From assembly GCA_964621615.1 (NCBI GenBank), contig CAZUMW010000006.1:62001-126000 (forward strand): DNA of 64,000 bases, given 5' to 3'. Each line of letters opens with the position of its first letter. Position 1 is the first letter of the stretch. Below the pieces are notes generated by a model. The model ran no database searches. It was not told the origin of the DNA and worked only from the letters and a program-made list of their open reading frames with translations. Positions 16,968-26,546 of the stretch are shown one piece after another. The translations under genes and the position numbers were made by a program. This stretch comes from CAZUMW01 sp964621615. GTDB taxonomy: Bacteria; Desulfobacterota; WTBG01; CAIYCZ01; CAIRTM01.

Positions 16968-18293
16968 TTATATTTCCCGTATCAATTTTTTTTCTAAAAG
17001 CTGACTGACAGGCCTATCGAAAATCTCAATGTCATGTTCAACCAACGAAGCAATATCAAGCAAATCACGCTCCCCGTCAGCACCCCACATCAAATAATGA
17101 TACGCCTGGGATTGCTCTGCAGAAGCTCTGTCGTTGGCCATCGTCGTGCCCTCACCGACACCAAGATCATATGGATAAATCCCGTGCCCGCTCAAGAATG
17201 GCTCGACGGTAAAATTTCCCTTATAAATGGCATTTCGCTCTAAATTCATTACGATTTTCCAGTATAGATTTAGGGATTGAAACAGTATTTCGGGCTTAAC
17301 ATATTCCAAATCATCACGCGAGGTGTGATAGGCAGAAAAGCCACCCGTGGGACTGCGGGTAATATTCCCAAAGGGTATCCGCAAACCGCTGCCGTTAAAT
17401 TCGCGCTCATCTGAATGAATGCCAATGCCGGGCAAGATCCGATACGGATACTCCAAATGCTTCAATGCGTGCAGAGCCGCCCTGTCAATAGGAGATTGTT
17501 CAAAACAAGTGTAATTCAAATTAAAGCAGCCGGACTCATCATCTCCCAGACAATAAAGGCTATATCCACCACTAGTATGTTTCAGGCGGTCAGGATAATG
17601 ATAAATGTAGGTAAGAGCTCCTATCCGTTCGGGCCATATGGCCAGTCGATATGAATATCGACGCTGCTTCAGCTGGGCAAGCAATTTAAATAGTTCTGTA
17701 GCGACAACCACACCACTCAAATTATCATTGGCACCTCGGGGGTGACAAAGATAACTGGTTATCAAAATTTCCTCTTTCTTTTCACCAGGTAAATAAAACT
17801 CGCCGATTCGTAAAAAACCATCATAATGCTCCGTGTCAATGTGCACATAATAGTCCCCCTCCGGCAGGGACTGAACCTGATTCCGGGAAGCACACAATCC
17901 CCATTTATCTCGATAATATGTCACCCGCAGCGGTACAGCATCGGGAAGACTATGGTGAGTAGCAATATTCTTGATGAGTGCTTCTCGATCCATTGTGCCG
18001 TAAAATGGTTGGCTATAGGCCCAAACATGATAGTGACAATCCTCGAAATTAAGTATTTTCTCTCCGTCAGGTCGCACCACATAGCTTTCATTCACCTTAA
18101 ACTCCCGCGGGATTATCCAGTCAAAAACCGATTTACCACTTGCAAACTCATTTATCGTCAGGGGGATCTGATTCTGTATTATTTTCAGTGATTCATGAAA
18201 ACCGGGTCCGGCCAGTGTTCGATATATTGGAAAAAGTGCGTTCATAAGGTCCCACATTGCATGGGCATTAGTCGGATGCGGACGAATTGTCAT
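16968..18293 (-). CDS. DUF4910-type aminopeptidase-like protein
   Basis: The 441-residue protein resembles the DUF4910/M28-like aminopeptidase group often found in surface-glycan loci. YLCHPRGANDNLSGVVVATEL near residues 181-201 provides the first metal-binding His and Asp, GIHSDEREFNG contributes acidic ligands, and SAYHTSRDDLEYV a later His. The family fold suggests zinc-dependent hydrolysis, perhaps removal of an aminoacyl or acetyl group from an amino sugar. ATG at 18293 is the longest start, and MWDLMNALFP thirteen codons in is an alternative that matches the usual family N-terminus better. It lies at the end of the AsnB/ACP cassette. Confidence 0.75.
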   Translation of the reverse strand: MTIRPHPTNAHAMWDLMNALFPIYRTLAGPGFHESLKIIQNQIPLTINEFASGKSVFDWIIPREFKVNESYVVRPDGEKILNFEDCHYHVWAYSQPFYGTMDREALIKNIATHHSLPDAVPLRVTYYRDKWGLCASRNQVQSLPEGDYYVHIDTEHYDGFLRIGEFYLPGEKKEEILITSYLCHPRGANDNLSGVVVATELFKLLAQLKQRRYSYRLAIWPERIGALTYIYHYPDRLKHTSGGYSLYCLGDDESGCFNLNYTCFEQSPIDRAALHALKHLEYPYRILPGIGIHSDEREFNGSGLRIPFGNITRSPTGGFSAYHTSRDDLEYVKPEILFQSLNLYWKIVMNLERNAIYKGNFTVEPFLSGHGIYPYDLGVGEGTTMANDRASAEQSQAYHYLMWGADGERDLLDIASLVEHDIEIFDRPVSQLLEKKLIREI

Positions 18294-18344
18294 ACATTAT
18301 TCCCTCTGCATTTTTAATGTTAATACAGCATTAAACATGGTGGT

Positions 18345-19391
18345 TTATGTAAGAAAATATGCAGCATTCCAGGGATGAAACTGTATTTTATCAACAAGAG
18401 TAAAATCTGACTTTTCAATAACGGCAATCCATTCGTCGTCGCTCATCAGCCCTCTTTCCGAGCTAGTTGCATGCACCGGAAGATTTGCATAACCTGTCAA
18501 AAACATATAAATAAGCTCAAGAAAAATGTGGCGGTAGTTTGATGAGCGAATTGTTTCGGAAACAATCAAAAATCCTTTTCCATTGTTCAATATATTTCTT
18601 ATTTTTTTAAAACAGGAAAGCATATCGGTCGCATTGTGAAGCACATTGGTTGCATACACGATATCACAAGATGGCTCTTTTTCCATTTTGTTGATATCTA
18701 ATTCAAGACATTTAAAAATAGCCTTATGCTCAGGATATAATCGACCAATATTTCTTCTAAAAGAACCGAAGAACGCTGAAGAAACATCGGTAAAGTAAAA
18801 CTTTTTTACCAGGTCATGCGCAATGGCATACGAGATAACCTCATAAGCGCTTCCGCCAACCCCCGCACCCAGTTCACACCATGTATACCGCCCAGTTTGC
18901 GGAAAATGTTTCGAAACAAGGCTTATTATTGCCTGCGTGTTCCACCGGGTAAGTACTGACTTGAGAAACAGCTGATTCCAGCGGGAAATGCCGCGCATAG
19001 AAAAAATAATGTTATCGCCGGTCCTTTCTCCCTCCCAAAAAAAATTCAGCTGCGAAATCGCTTCATCGACAAGTAAGCAGGCGGCAGCCGTGTTATTATC
19101 ACGCGAGTTTATCATCTCAAACAGATCTTTTTTTGAATGCCTGCCGCACAAAGCACGCACGCCGGCATCATCGGCATATTCTTTATGAAAGGCAAAGAAA
19201 AACCTCGTCAACGAGTGCGACTGCGGTGAAACAAGAGGCAAATAAGCTTCTACATTTACACAATCAGCTAAACCGGCAAAGGCTTGAAGATGCTGGATAG
19301 CCTCGCAAACACCAAGCCAGGTATAGGCGGTGCAGTACAAAAACAATGTTTCCGAATGTGATTGGCTCGCTGATAAGTTTGTATCACTCAT
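18345..19391 (-). CDS. Class I SAM methyltransferase, polyketide-MT-like
   Basis: The 348-residue protein has motif I CELGAGVGGSAYEV near residues 170-183, DIVYATNVLHNATDM as the post-motif region and a C-terminal SDDEWIAVIEKSDFTLVDKI. The latter resembles the free-standing methyltransferases related to polyketide synthase C-methylation domains. Methylation of an acyl group, possibly one carried by the acyl carrier protein encoded 3 kb upstream, is one possibility. A sugar substrate is another. It starts with ATG at 19391, 28 bases after asparagine-synthetase paralogue 2. Confidence 0.72.
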   Translation of the reverse strand: MSDTNLSASQSHSETLFLYCTAYTWLGVCEAIQHLQAFAGLADCVNVEAYLPLVSPQSHSLTRFFFAFHKEYADDAGVRALCGRHSKKDLFEMINSRDNNTAAACLLVDEAISQLNFFWEGERTGDNIIFSMRGISRWNQLFLKSVLTRWNTQAIISLVSKHFPQTGRYTWCELGAGVGGSAYEVISYAIAHDLVKKFYFTDVSSAFFGSFRRNIGRLYPEHKAIFKCLELDINKMEKEPSCDIVYATNVLHNATDMLSCFKKIRNILNNGKGFLIVSETIRSSNYRHIFLELIYMFLTGYANLPVHATSSERGLMSDDEWIAVIEKSDFTLVDKIQFHPWNAAYFLT

Positions 19392-19419
19392 CTCGAATCA
19401 GCACTCCTTACAAAAAACA

Positions 19420-21408
19420 TCAGGGGAAATTAACTGCTTTACAAAAAGCATTATCAGCTAAGCGCTTATTTGCGGAAAACTTCTCAATAAAGTCACGATG
19501 AAGCATTTGTGTCGAAAGAATTTGAACAAATGCAAGATTATCACGTGTGGGGTAGCGGTCAAACCGGTCCGATTTTATTTTTTTCACCAACGTTCTCACT
19601 TTTTGAGAATCAAAAAGCCCGACAGCATCTATGGCTTTCTCACTCAGCAGCTCCGCAAGGTATCCTTCGCTATCCTTTTTGAAAGCTTCCATCTCCGGCG
19701 CCCGATAGGCAAATTTCGCCCGATCAACGAGGGTGCGGGGGAGGCTGTCATTATAGGCTTGCCGAAGCAAATATTTGTCCTTTAATCCATTGAGCTTAAA
19801 TTGTTCCGGTATGGTTGCGGCAAAATCCATGACGTTTGGATCCAGATACGGACAACGGCCTTCCACGCCGTGGGCACTCTGCATACGGTCTCCCTGAGAG
19901 CTCAACAAATATCCCGCGAGCAGTGTTTTCATTTCAAGATACTGACATTTCTCAAGCAGAGTACGATCAGCATAGTCATCGGGCAAACTGCTCTGCAAAA
20001 CATCCAGCGGATTGCAATCTGCGACAACTTTTCTCATTTCTTCTGAAAAATATTGGTGTGTCGCAGTTGAATTGGCAATGCGCACTGCATGGCTGTAGAA
20101 AGGATCCGCAACTTCTGTAAGACCTTTTCTGAAAAAATCAACGGTTAAATTAAAAAAACGTTGATTTTGAAACTGGGGCAAATAAGAATACATTTTTTTG
20201 AAAAGCATGGGACGTAATTTTGAATCGGGTTTCTTAGCCCAAAACCGACGAACCTTTGCCTCCCGAAAAATATCATACCCCCAATTGACTTCATCGGAGC
20301 CCTCACCAGTCAAAACAACTTTAAGGCCAACCTCCTTCACTCTTTTGCTGAGCAAAAACATCGGGATGGGTGCGGTCCGAAACAAAGGTGTCTCAGCTAA
20401 AAAAACCACCCTTGGAAACAGTCGATAAACATCCTCGTGTGTGCAGGTAACCTCATGCTGCGTGAGCCCCAAAAACCCTGACAAAGAACGCTGATACACA
20501 CTTTCATCATAAAAAGAATCATCAAAATTCACACAGAATGTCTCTGTGTTCCTGTGGGCCAGTTCCCTGTAGGCGATATAATTAATAATGGAAGAGTCAA
20601 TTCCACCACTCGTATATGTTCCAACGTCCACATCTGCCTTGAGACGGATCCGTACGGCTTCATTCAACACCGATTTGAAGGCATCCCTACAGCCTTCAAA
20701 ATCATTTTCAAACTGATGTGACCCGCCGGAACACGGAACATCCCAATACCTATTCTTTGCCAGAACGGTCCCGTTTTGAGCAAACCTCACCACTGCGCCT
20801 GCAGGAATCTGCCTAACCCCTGCAAAAGGTGTGTAGGTATCTACTAATGTCCAAAAAGTGAATATGTGCCCTAAACAGGTGTAATCAAATGAACGCTTCA
20901 TATCTTTATGAGCAAAAAGCGCTTTTATTTCAGAACCAAAAACAAAATCACCGTTGTCTCCTTTTGAATAATAAAGTGGCTTCTGCCCGGCACGATCCCT
21001 GGCGAGAACAAGCTCAGAGCGTGTTTTGTCCCAAAGAGCGATAGCAAACTGGCCATTCAGATGTTTGGGAAAATCCATCCCCCAACAGTGATAGGCATGG
21101 GGAATAATTTCCACATCAGAGCCATCACGAATCGTATATCCTCTCTTCTGCAAGCAAACCTTGACCTCCTGATGATTGTATATCTCTCCATTAAAAACCG
21201 CCACGAGGTTTCCATCGCTACTGAAAGCAGGTTGACGACCATGAGAAATATTAATTATCGACAGCCTCATAGCACCCATCACGACATTGCTGTCAGAATA
21301 ATAATACCCTTCATCAGGGCCCCGATGCTGAATCTGGCTCAACATGTCTATACAAATTGAAACATCAGGGCATCTCCGGGGTGAAACAACGCCTGCAATA
21401 CCACACAT
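19420..21408 (-). CDS. Asparagine synthetase-like glutamine amidotransferase (paralogue 2)
   Basis: The 662-residue protein starts MCGIAGVV with Cys2 as predicted nucleophile, has QHRGPDEGY near residue 28, and carries the ATP-pyrophosphatase loop TSGGIDSS near 266. It is longer than AsnB (about 550-630) because of extra C-terminal helices. It lies 8 bases upstream-to-downstream from the PseA-like gene. With the acyl carrier protein and the AAC(3)-like gene it forms a compact cassette. I infer amidation of a carboxylate on a sugar or on an ACP-bound acyl unit rather than asparagine synthesis. It is clearly diverged from the paralogues at 1201-3027 and 28686-30539. Confidence 0.85.
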   Translation of the reverse strand: MCGIAGVVSPRRCPDVSICIDMLSQIQHRGPDEGYYYSDSNVVMGAMRLSIINISHGRQPAFSSDGNLVAVFNGEIYNHQEVKVCLQKRGYTIRDGSDVEIIPHAYHCWGMDFPKHLNGQFAIALWDKTRSELVLARDRAGQKPLYYSKGDNGDFVFGSEIKALFAHKDMKRSFDYTCLGHIFTFWTLVDTYTPFAGVRQIPAGAVVRFAQNGTVLAKNRYWDVPCSGGSHQFENDFEGCRDAFKSVLNEAVRIRLKADVDVGTYTSGGIDSSIINYIAYRELAHRNTETFCVNFDDSFYDESVYQRSLSGFLGLTQHEVTCTHEDVYRLFPRVVFLAETPLFRTAPIPMFLLSKRVKEVGLKVVLTGEGSDEVNWGYDIFREAKVRRFWAKKPDSKLRPMLFKKMYSYLPQFQNQRFFNLTVDFFRKGLTEVADPFYSHAVRIANSTATHQYFSEEMRKVVADCNPLDVLQSSLPDDYADRTLLEKCQYLEMKTLLAGYLLSSQGDRMQSAHGVEGRCPYLDPNVMDFAATIPEQFKLNGLKDKYLLRQAYNDSLPRTLVDRAKFAYRAPEMEAFKKDSEGYLAELLSEKAIDAVGLFDSQKVRTLVKKIKSDRFDRYPTRDNLAFVQILSTQMLHRDFIEKFSANKRLADNAFCKAVNFP

Positions 21409-21416
21409 AGCCAGTA

Positions 21417-22454
21417 TTACCCTTTGCTCGTTGAAGGTTTTACCGATGTTAAGTCCACACCAATCATTTCAGCCATTTCCTCTACAAGATTCAGATGGCG
21501 TGAACCGTACATTTTCTCAAGAGCCTGCTCTCGGGTCAGTTGATGTTCTCTGATCAGAGTGCTGAGCTCTGCAGCATAAGGATGAAACCCGAATCTCTTC
21601 TCATGCACATAATTTCCAAGCGCATTCAACTTGCAATTAGTAGTGCATCCGTCAAGATTTTCCGGCTTAACCCACCCCATAGAGGAAATATCGTAAAGAA
21701 TATCTGATTCAGATTTGTTCGTTAAAAAGTTCGGCGCTATTGTGTAAATATCTCGCGGGTCTTCATCAATTTCAAAATACGTTTTTACTTCCGCTCCCAG
21801 CAGAGAGCACCACTGCTTGTAACGACTTTGAAACGTCTGTTGATAAAATTTATAACTGTTTCTTATTATCGGCTTAGGTATTTGCCCTGCAGTAAAACCA
21901 ACAAAAACCATCGGTATCTTTCTGCGCAGGGCCATCCGTACGGCCTCGGTATTTATAAGCGTTATACACGCCTGACAGACATCGCTTATTCTGGTTTTAT
22001 GGAGCACCTCGGTTCCATAAAGGTCGCCCGAAACAGCTGCGCGGAACAATCTACTCAAAAATGGTTCCGATGGCCGGTAATAAATATGATCGACCCCGAG
22101 AAGGGCTGTAACCCGTGATATGTTTCCAGACACTTCCTGAGCCAAAAATCCGTTGTCCAGGGTAAACGCAAGAATACGGCAATCAAACTCCTCTTTAAGC
22201 TGCTTGAGCATATAGGTTGAATCTTTTCCGCCGCTGTAACAGCACAATGCATCGTAATGCCCCTCATGGTTTTTACTGGATTCAATAAGTGATACAATTT
22301 TTTCGGTTTGCTGTTTTACCGCAACGCCTTCTTGTCCGCTTGAGTGTCTGTTGCAATAATTGCATACACCCTTCTCATCAAACTGAACATTCGGATAGGA
22401 GGATGGTAATACACACTTTGAACATAGCTTTTCATGGCTTTTTTTTGGCAGCAT
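21417..22454 (-). CDS. PseA/WbpG-like ATP-pyrophosphatase (N-acetyl sugar amidotransferase family)
   Basis: The 345-residue protein has an N-terminal CxxC pair (Cys11, Cys14), a second pair CNYC (Cys31, Cys34), and the PP-loop SGGKDS at 74-79. A further cysteine pair lies near CTTNC in the C-terminal half. The family adenylates a substrate and adds ammonia, as in WbpG/PseA acetamidino formation, where HisH/HisF-like partners deliver ammonia. No such partners are seen here; the adjacent asparagine-synthetase gene could supply ammonia instead. ATG at 22454, with GGTGAG nearby, is preferred to TTG at 22469, which would overlap the ACP gene. Confidence 0.8.
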   Translation of the reverse strand: MLPKKSHEKLCSKCVLPSSYPNVQFDEKGVCNYCNRHSSGQEGVAVKQQTEKIVSLIESSKNHEGHYDALCCYSGGKDSTYMLKQLKEEFDCRILAFTLDNGFLAQEVSGNISRVTALLGVDHIYYRPSEPFLSRLFRAAVSGDLYGTEVLHKTRISDVCQACITLINTEAVRMALRRKIPMVFVGFTAGQIPKPIIRNSYKFYQQTFQSRYKQWCSLLGAEVKTYFEIDEDPRDIYTIAPNFLTNKSESDILYDISSMGWVKPENLDGCTTNCKLNALGNYVHEKRFGFHPYAAELSTLIREHQLTREQALEKMYGSRHLNLVEEMAEMIGVDLTSVKPSTSKG

Positions 22455-22459
22455 AATTC

Positions 22460-22714
22460 TCACCCACAAAGCTTTACAATTAATGTTCCCATTTTATTCA
22501 AAGAGCCAAATTGCTCGGCAGTAATATATTCATCCTCAATGGTCACATTAAATTCCGTTTCGATGAAATTGATAATATCTACGATGGCATATGAATCTAT
22601 TATGCCCGCAGCAATCAGGGATTCATCTAAAGGCAATTCGATGTTCGGATCAGGCAGCACATATTCTTTGAGATAACAAATAATCCGATTTACGCACTCA
22701 TCTCTCGTGAGCAT
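22460..22714 (-). CDS. Acyl carrier protein
   Basis: The 84-residue protein has the four-helix carrier size and a GIIDSYAIVDII motif in which Ser41 would receive phosphopantetheine. ATG at 22714 has a strong GGAGGTG site. A carrier protein inside a sugar locus points to an acyl or aminoacyl thioester intermediate. In similar loci such carriers accompany acyl loading onto amino sugars. It is followed by the PseA-like enzyme after 5 bases and preceded by a 285-base gap with two stem-loops. Confidence 0.85.
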   Translation of the reverse strand: MLTRDECVNRIICYLKEYVLPDPNIELPLDESLIAAGIIDSYAIVDIINFIETEFNVTIEDEYITAEQFGSLNKMGTLIVKLCG

Positions 22715-22805
22715 AACACCTCCTGAACTTTGTCAAAATAAAAGGGGTATCACATACAATCCAATCAAATCTGAGCGATTCTTAACCGGTACGCTTTTTC
22801 AAAAG

Positions 22806-22932
22806 GCAGTCACTTGAATGGCTTTGCGCGGATTTGCACATAGCCGTAAAAGTGACTGCAGTATAGGCAAAAACGCTCAGCACAGGTTCAATATAATTGT
22901 CAAAGCTGGACCGGACAAAACATCCTGTCCGG
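22806..22932. repeat. Two inverted repeats upstream of the ACP gene
   Basis: GCAGTCACTT at 22806-22815 pairs with AAGTGACTGC at 22850-22859, and CCGGACA at 22911-22917 pairs with TGTCCGG at 22926-22932. Both stems lie in the 285-base gap between the AAC(3)-like gene and the ACP gene. Neither is followed by a U-run on the minus strand. They may control mRNA stability or mark an old insertion; no coding sequence is supported in the gap. Confidence 0.5.
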
Positions 22933-22999
22933 GACAGCTATCTGTGGTTTCGTGGAGCTATGCTTGCCAGAAATGCCCCCAATCCCGGGCACGAAAACA

Positions 23000-23791
23000 T
23001 CATAAAGCGTCAAGGCGCTTTCTTGATTCCTTTGACAAAACAGCCAGCACATCCTGCTCGAAATAGGGTGTCATGAAATGAATGTAATCTTTAACCCGAA
23101 AGCTGCGAATCTTTCCCCTCCCAAGCTTTGCTGTTTGCACTTTGTCCGTTTTGTCAAACACAACTGTCAGGTGATTCGAATCGATGGTGGCGTCGATATC
23201 CAGACGGCGGGCAAACATTTCAGAAACGTTCTCAACCTCTTTACCATTAATGCGCACTATCCCCCTGAATGTTTTCCAATACCGGTAGGGTACGTTAAAA
23301 CTCTGCTCAAGCCAGTGAACAAAAACAACGGAATCAGCATAGGTGCTTCCGATAAGCACCTGTCGGACATTCCGGTCAATCATATACTGCACAATACTGT
23401 CTGGGCCAAAAGGGGATGTCCCGTTAATGCTGGCAACAGTGGCGGCATGCTTTCCTGCAGCGATAAATGTACACCAGGGTGGCGCAACATTGCGCAGGAC
23501 CCCTTTGCGCCTGCGAAATGCTTCGGTCAAAATCCCTACTTTCGATTCCGTTTCAGCATGGTCGAAAAACAGTGTTCGACAATAATCCCAATTAAATGCC
23601 GGCATAATAACAGTGCCTTGTTCGCCAACCGTTTCCAGCAAAGCGTCAATTGTATCGTCAAGCAGGCGCGGACGATTACCGAGAATAGCCATAAATGAAG
23701 CAACATAGAGCAAATCGCCCCGCTTAACGCCAACCCGGCGCAATTGACTCACAATATCGTTTTTCGTAACAGCGGCAAAGCCCATACCCAT
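23000..23791 (-). CDS. AAC(3)-family N-acetyltransferase
   Basis: The 263-residue protein matches aminoglycoside 3-N-acetyltransferase-type proteins. TVIMPAFNWD near residue 75 and a VQYMIDRNVRQVLIGSTYADSVVFVHWLE region supply the family's core. In glycan loci this fold serves as an acyl-CoA-dependent acetyltransferase on sugars rather than in drug resistance, so a resistance role should not be assumed. ATG at 23791, or ATG two codons in, can start it. It heads the cassette that continues with ACP, PseA-like enzyme and AsnB paralogue 2. Confidence 0.78.
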   Translation of the reverse strand: MGMGFAAVTKNDIVSQLRRVGVKRGDLLYVASFMAILGNRPRLLDDTIDALLETVGEQGTVIMPAFNWDYCRTLFFDHAETESKVGILTEAFRRRKGVLRNVAPPWCTFIAAGKHAATVASINGTSPFGPDSIVQYMIDRNVRQVLIGSTYADSVVFVHWLEQSFNVPYRYWKTFRGIVRINGKEVENVSEMFARRLDIDATIDSNHLTVVFDKTDKVQTAKLGRGKIRSFRVKDYIHFMTPYFEQDVLAVLSKESRKRLDAL

Positions 23792-23870
23792 TTATCCTGG
23801 AGAACAAGTTAACAAAGAAAAGGTGTTTCGAAAGTGCTCATTTTTCACAATGCGGGACCCCTGCTGTCAG

Positions 23871-24425
23871 TCACTTTTGAAAATAGTGTTCGGAAAACAG
23901 GGCCCCATGAATTAAATCGACCTCTTCGTTTGCAAAAAAATAATGTCGCTTCCTTCTGCCGTCATCCGCCATCCCGACCTTTTCCATCAAGCGCAACATG
24001 GGCCTGTTACATGACATGGTGCCTGCGGTTACTTTGCGTATACCTGCTTTTTCAAACAGAAACCCAATGGAGGCCTGAAACGCCTCGCTGCCGTATCCCC
24101 TTCCCCAGGCAGCCTTTTCTCCAATGAGGATGGCAATATCCGCAACTCGATTATAAATATCAACCGTAGCGGTAATATTGCCGATATGCTCGGGAACATG
24201 ATCCGCAACAACAATCGCCCAGAAAAAATGGGGGCTCCCTGCAAATGTTTCAAAATACTTACGGCAGGAGGATATTGAATGTTTCGAAAAACGCTGACAG
24301 CTGAACCGAACAACCTCCGGATCGTTCAGCCACGCTACATAACGCTGCGTTATGTAGCGTTTTGAAAACGGGATGAGGCAAAGCCGATCTGCTGCGATAG
24401 CTTCCGAAGATTTCATGCCATTCAT
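23871..24425 (-). CDS. GNAT N-acetyltransferase, RimJ/RimL-like
   Basis: The 184-residue protein has DRLCLIPFSKRYITQRYVAW at the start. Its acetyl-CoA loop region reads GEKAAWGRGYGSEAF, which is the RimJ/RimL pattern common in sugar loci. It likely acylates an amino sugar nucleotide. The ATG at 24425 overlaps the stop of the preceding gene as ATGA, so it is preferred over ATG at 24431. The gene before it is a GT-B-like protein and the one after is the AAC(3)-like enzyme. Confidence 0.8.
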   Translation of the reverse strand: MNGMKSSEAIAADRLCLIPFSKRYITQRYVAWLNDPEVVRFSCQRFSKHSISSCRKYFETFAGSPHFFWAIVVADHVPEHIGNITATVDIYNRVADIAILIGEKAAWGRGYGSEAFQASIGFLFEKAGIRKVTAGTMSCNRPMLRLMEKVGMADDGRRKRHYFFANEEVDLIHGALFSEHYFQK

Positions 24426-25552
24426 GAACATAATACCCTTTGAACAAAATCCGCAGCGCGTGAGGACGCTCCAAAAGAGATCAATTGCTCGATTTCATGT
24501 GATGTCCTCTCCGTGCTATCATCAAGAAATGTTCTCAATAAACACGTCAACTCGTCCCGACTGCTTGCACACACCGTCAGGCCGGCTGCGATTGTCGGCA
24601 ACCATACCCGCTCACTATCCCTGGGGACTATCGAGAAGGTTGGTTTGCCCATAATAGCCGCTTCAACCAGCAGCATCGAAGTCAAGCCAAATACATAGTC
24701 AGCGGCAAAGAGGGTTTCAATGGCGGGCTCTTCACGGCTAACCTTATCAAAGGCGCCCAGATAAGCTGCAAATTCATCGGGCTGCGTTCTGGGGTGCAAC
24801 CGCAAAACCAAATACGGTTTGTTTGATAATTCCGCCATCTCATCCAAGAATTCTTCAATGACAATATCGGTTCTCAGACAGCTCCCCCCCCTGCCGTGCA
24901 GTGTATATTCTTCGGAGCAAACGAACTGGTCCGGTTGAAGACCCCGGGACGGATCAGCGGCAAAAAGAGCTATTGACTTGGACGGGGGCGCTTGAGGAAA
25001 TATGCGCTCACGAATTCGCAATTTCCCCTCAGTGCGCAGCATATCGTGCTTCTTCCAAACAAAATCATAATGGGGGTGACCGCAAACACAAATCGCCTCC
25101 CGGGAAAACCCGCATTCCACAAATGCCTGCTTTGTTGCATTGTCAGGCACTAGAAGATGATCCGGGGCAAAATGAAGCGGGTTCTCCGTCTCACCCCGAA
25201 AACGGTAGGCGGCATTCATCATCATATCAACAGCACCGACCGTTATGATTCCTCTTTTTTTAGCCTCTTCAAAAAGCAGAAGACCTGCGCTGTTTGTGTT
25301 TTGAGATGTGCCGGCCAACAGCAGCCGCGGCTCATAAAGATCAAGGAACTCATCCGGCGACCACTCGGGGAGCACCTCATGGAAATGAAGTTCTGCCCGT
25401 TGAAAAAAAATTTTCGCTGATCCGGCAGCCAGGACACAACACGAAATCCCCTTTCGAAACAACACCTCCGGTAGGGGAATTAAAAAATTAGCTGCTCCCG
25501 GATCTTCTGCAAAAACAAGAACGTCAAGCTGTTTGGGGGGAATACGGGGCAC
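24422..25552 (-). CDS. GT-B-like putative glycosyltransferase
   Basis: The 376-residue protein starts with VLVFAEDPGAANFLIPLPE and ends with a region containing YLVLRLHPRTQPDEF and YVFGLTSMLLVEAAIMGKPTF. The latter resembles the nucleotide-sugar-binding C-terminal half of GT-B enzymes and UDP-GlcNAc 2-epimerase-like folds. It may be a glycosyltransferase acting in the cytoplasm; no specific family is assigned. The only start seen is GTG at 25552, inside the end of the upstream oxidoreductase gene (29-base overlap). Its stop overlaps the GNAT gene by ATGA. Confidence 0.55.
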   Translation of the reverse strand: MPRIPPKQLDVLVFAEDPGAANFLIPLPEVLFRKGISCCVLAAGSAKIFFQRAELHFHEVLPEWSPDEFLDLYEPRLLLAGTSQNTNSAGLLLFEEAKKRGIITVGAVDMMMNAAYRFRGETENPLHFAPDHLLVPDNATKQAFVECGFSREAICVCGHPHYDFVWKKHDMLRTEGKLRIRERIFPQAPPSKSIALFAADPSRGLQPDQFVCSEEYTLHGRGGSCLRTDIVIEEFLDEMAELSNKPYLVLRLHPRTQPDEFAAYLGAFDKVSREEPAIETLFAADYVFGLTSMLLVEAAIMGKPTFSIVPRDSERVWLPTIAAGLTVCASSRDELTCLLRTFLDDSTERTSHEIEQLISFGASSRAADFVQRVLCS

Positions 25553-26546
25553 CGTTCAGTTCCGCCAGCAGCGAATGTATTATTTTTTCTGTCCTTAGGG
25601 CAGCTAATCCCGAACTCCAGAGTGCGCTGTTATCTAAAAGGGAATTGGCAAAATTATCATACAAACGATACAACGCCTTCCCACATGTTGCAGGCATTAT
25701 ATGCGGATCGTCGGAAGCTATTTCATACGAACCCTGCAAAGCCCGGTTAGCTCTCCGGGGAAACTCATAAACTCCCAAACCTCCCTGACAGATAGCAAGG
25801 CGTCCCCTCTCCCCCCAGATATCCAAGCTGTTTTCCCTATAATGCTTAAAGACAACAGGGGAAAAATACACATTGGAGCCACGATTCGTACGCAATCTAA
25901 AAGGCACATTGACATCACCGGCTACCGGACCTTCGCAAAAAGCTGACTCAGATTGAAGCACACCGAAATCATCAACCTCGCCCATAAGCATTTGGACAAA
26001 ATCTATCATATGGGAACCATTATTCATAATCCCGTTTCCATATATACCGTAGGCAACCTGAACCTTTCCTATACGGTTGAGCAACTCTCCCTGCGCCAGC
26101 TTTTGATAAAGCTCATCACCCCGGCGCCAGAAATTAACCTGCAGCTTTATATTTCTTCTGGCACACGATTCAACAAATGCAGCGGAAGCATCATAGCTTG
26201 TTCCGAGCGGTTTTTCCAACAGCACCCCCTTCACACCCGGAAGTTGTTCGAAAATTGCCAAACGCTCATCAGGAGGCGTTGCTATGACTGCGACATCAGG
26301 ATCAAAGGAATCCGGAAGTTCCGCGGTACTTCTGGCGATGATCGGTATGTTCCAGCAGGCTCTGGCACGCTCAAGGGCTTCCGGTGCGGCATCAATCACT
26401 GCATCCCAGCAAAAGAGCGGATGGTCTCTCAGCACCTGTGCATGTGTTGCATATTCGAAATAGCGCCCCATAACAGGATCATCGGCTAGGCCTGCACCAA
26501 TATTGCCAAAACCCACCAGAAGCGTTTTAAGCTGCCTGCTGCTCAT
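25524..26546 (-). CDS. Gfo/Idh/MocA-family sugar dehydrogenase (module A)
   Basis: The 340-residue protein has an N-terminal Rossmann motif LLVGFGNIGAGLADD and the family motif LLEKPLGTS near residue 120. These enzymes oxidise or reduce sugar nucleotides with NAD(P). The start overlaps the stop of the SpsF-type gene as ATGA. The same gene pair, with a DegT aminotransferase, recurs at 35008-37872, so I infer that this module makes a second activated amino sugar. The exact substrate is unknown. Confidence 0.82.
   Translation of the reverse strand: MSSRQLKTLLVGFGNIGAGLADDPVMGRYFEYATHAQVLRDHPLFCWDAVIDAAPEALERARACWNIPIIARSTAELPDSFDPDVAVIATPPDERLAIFEQLPGVKGVLLEKPLGTSYDASAAFVESCARRNIKLQVNFWRRGDELYQKLAQGELLNRIGKVQVAYGIYGNGIMNNGSHMIDFVQMLMGEVDDFGVLQSESAFCEGPVAGDVNVPFRLRTNRGSNVYFSPVVFKHYRENSLDIWGERGRLAICQGGLGVYEFPRRANRALQGSYEIASDDPHIMPATCGKALYRLYDNFANSLLDNSALWSSGLAALRTEKIIHSLLAELNGAPYSPQTA

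Noticed and set aside
16756..17004. An 82-codon plus-strand frame across the MITE-like element
   Set aside because: It runs through the inverted repeat and into the neighbouring gene, resembles no protein and is not needed to explain the element.
23000..23791. AAC(3)-like gene as an aminoglycoside-resistance gene
   Set aside because: It is embedded in a sugar operon with an acyl carrier protein; the family commonly acylates sugars there.
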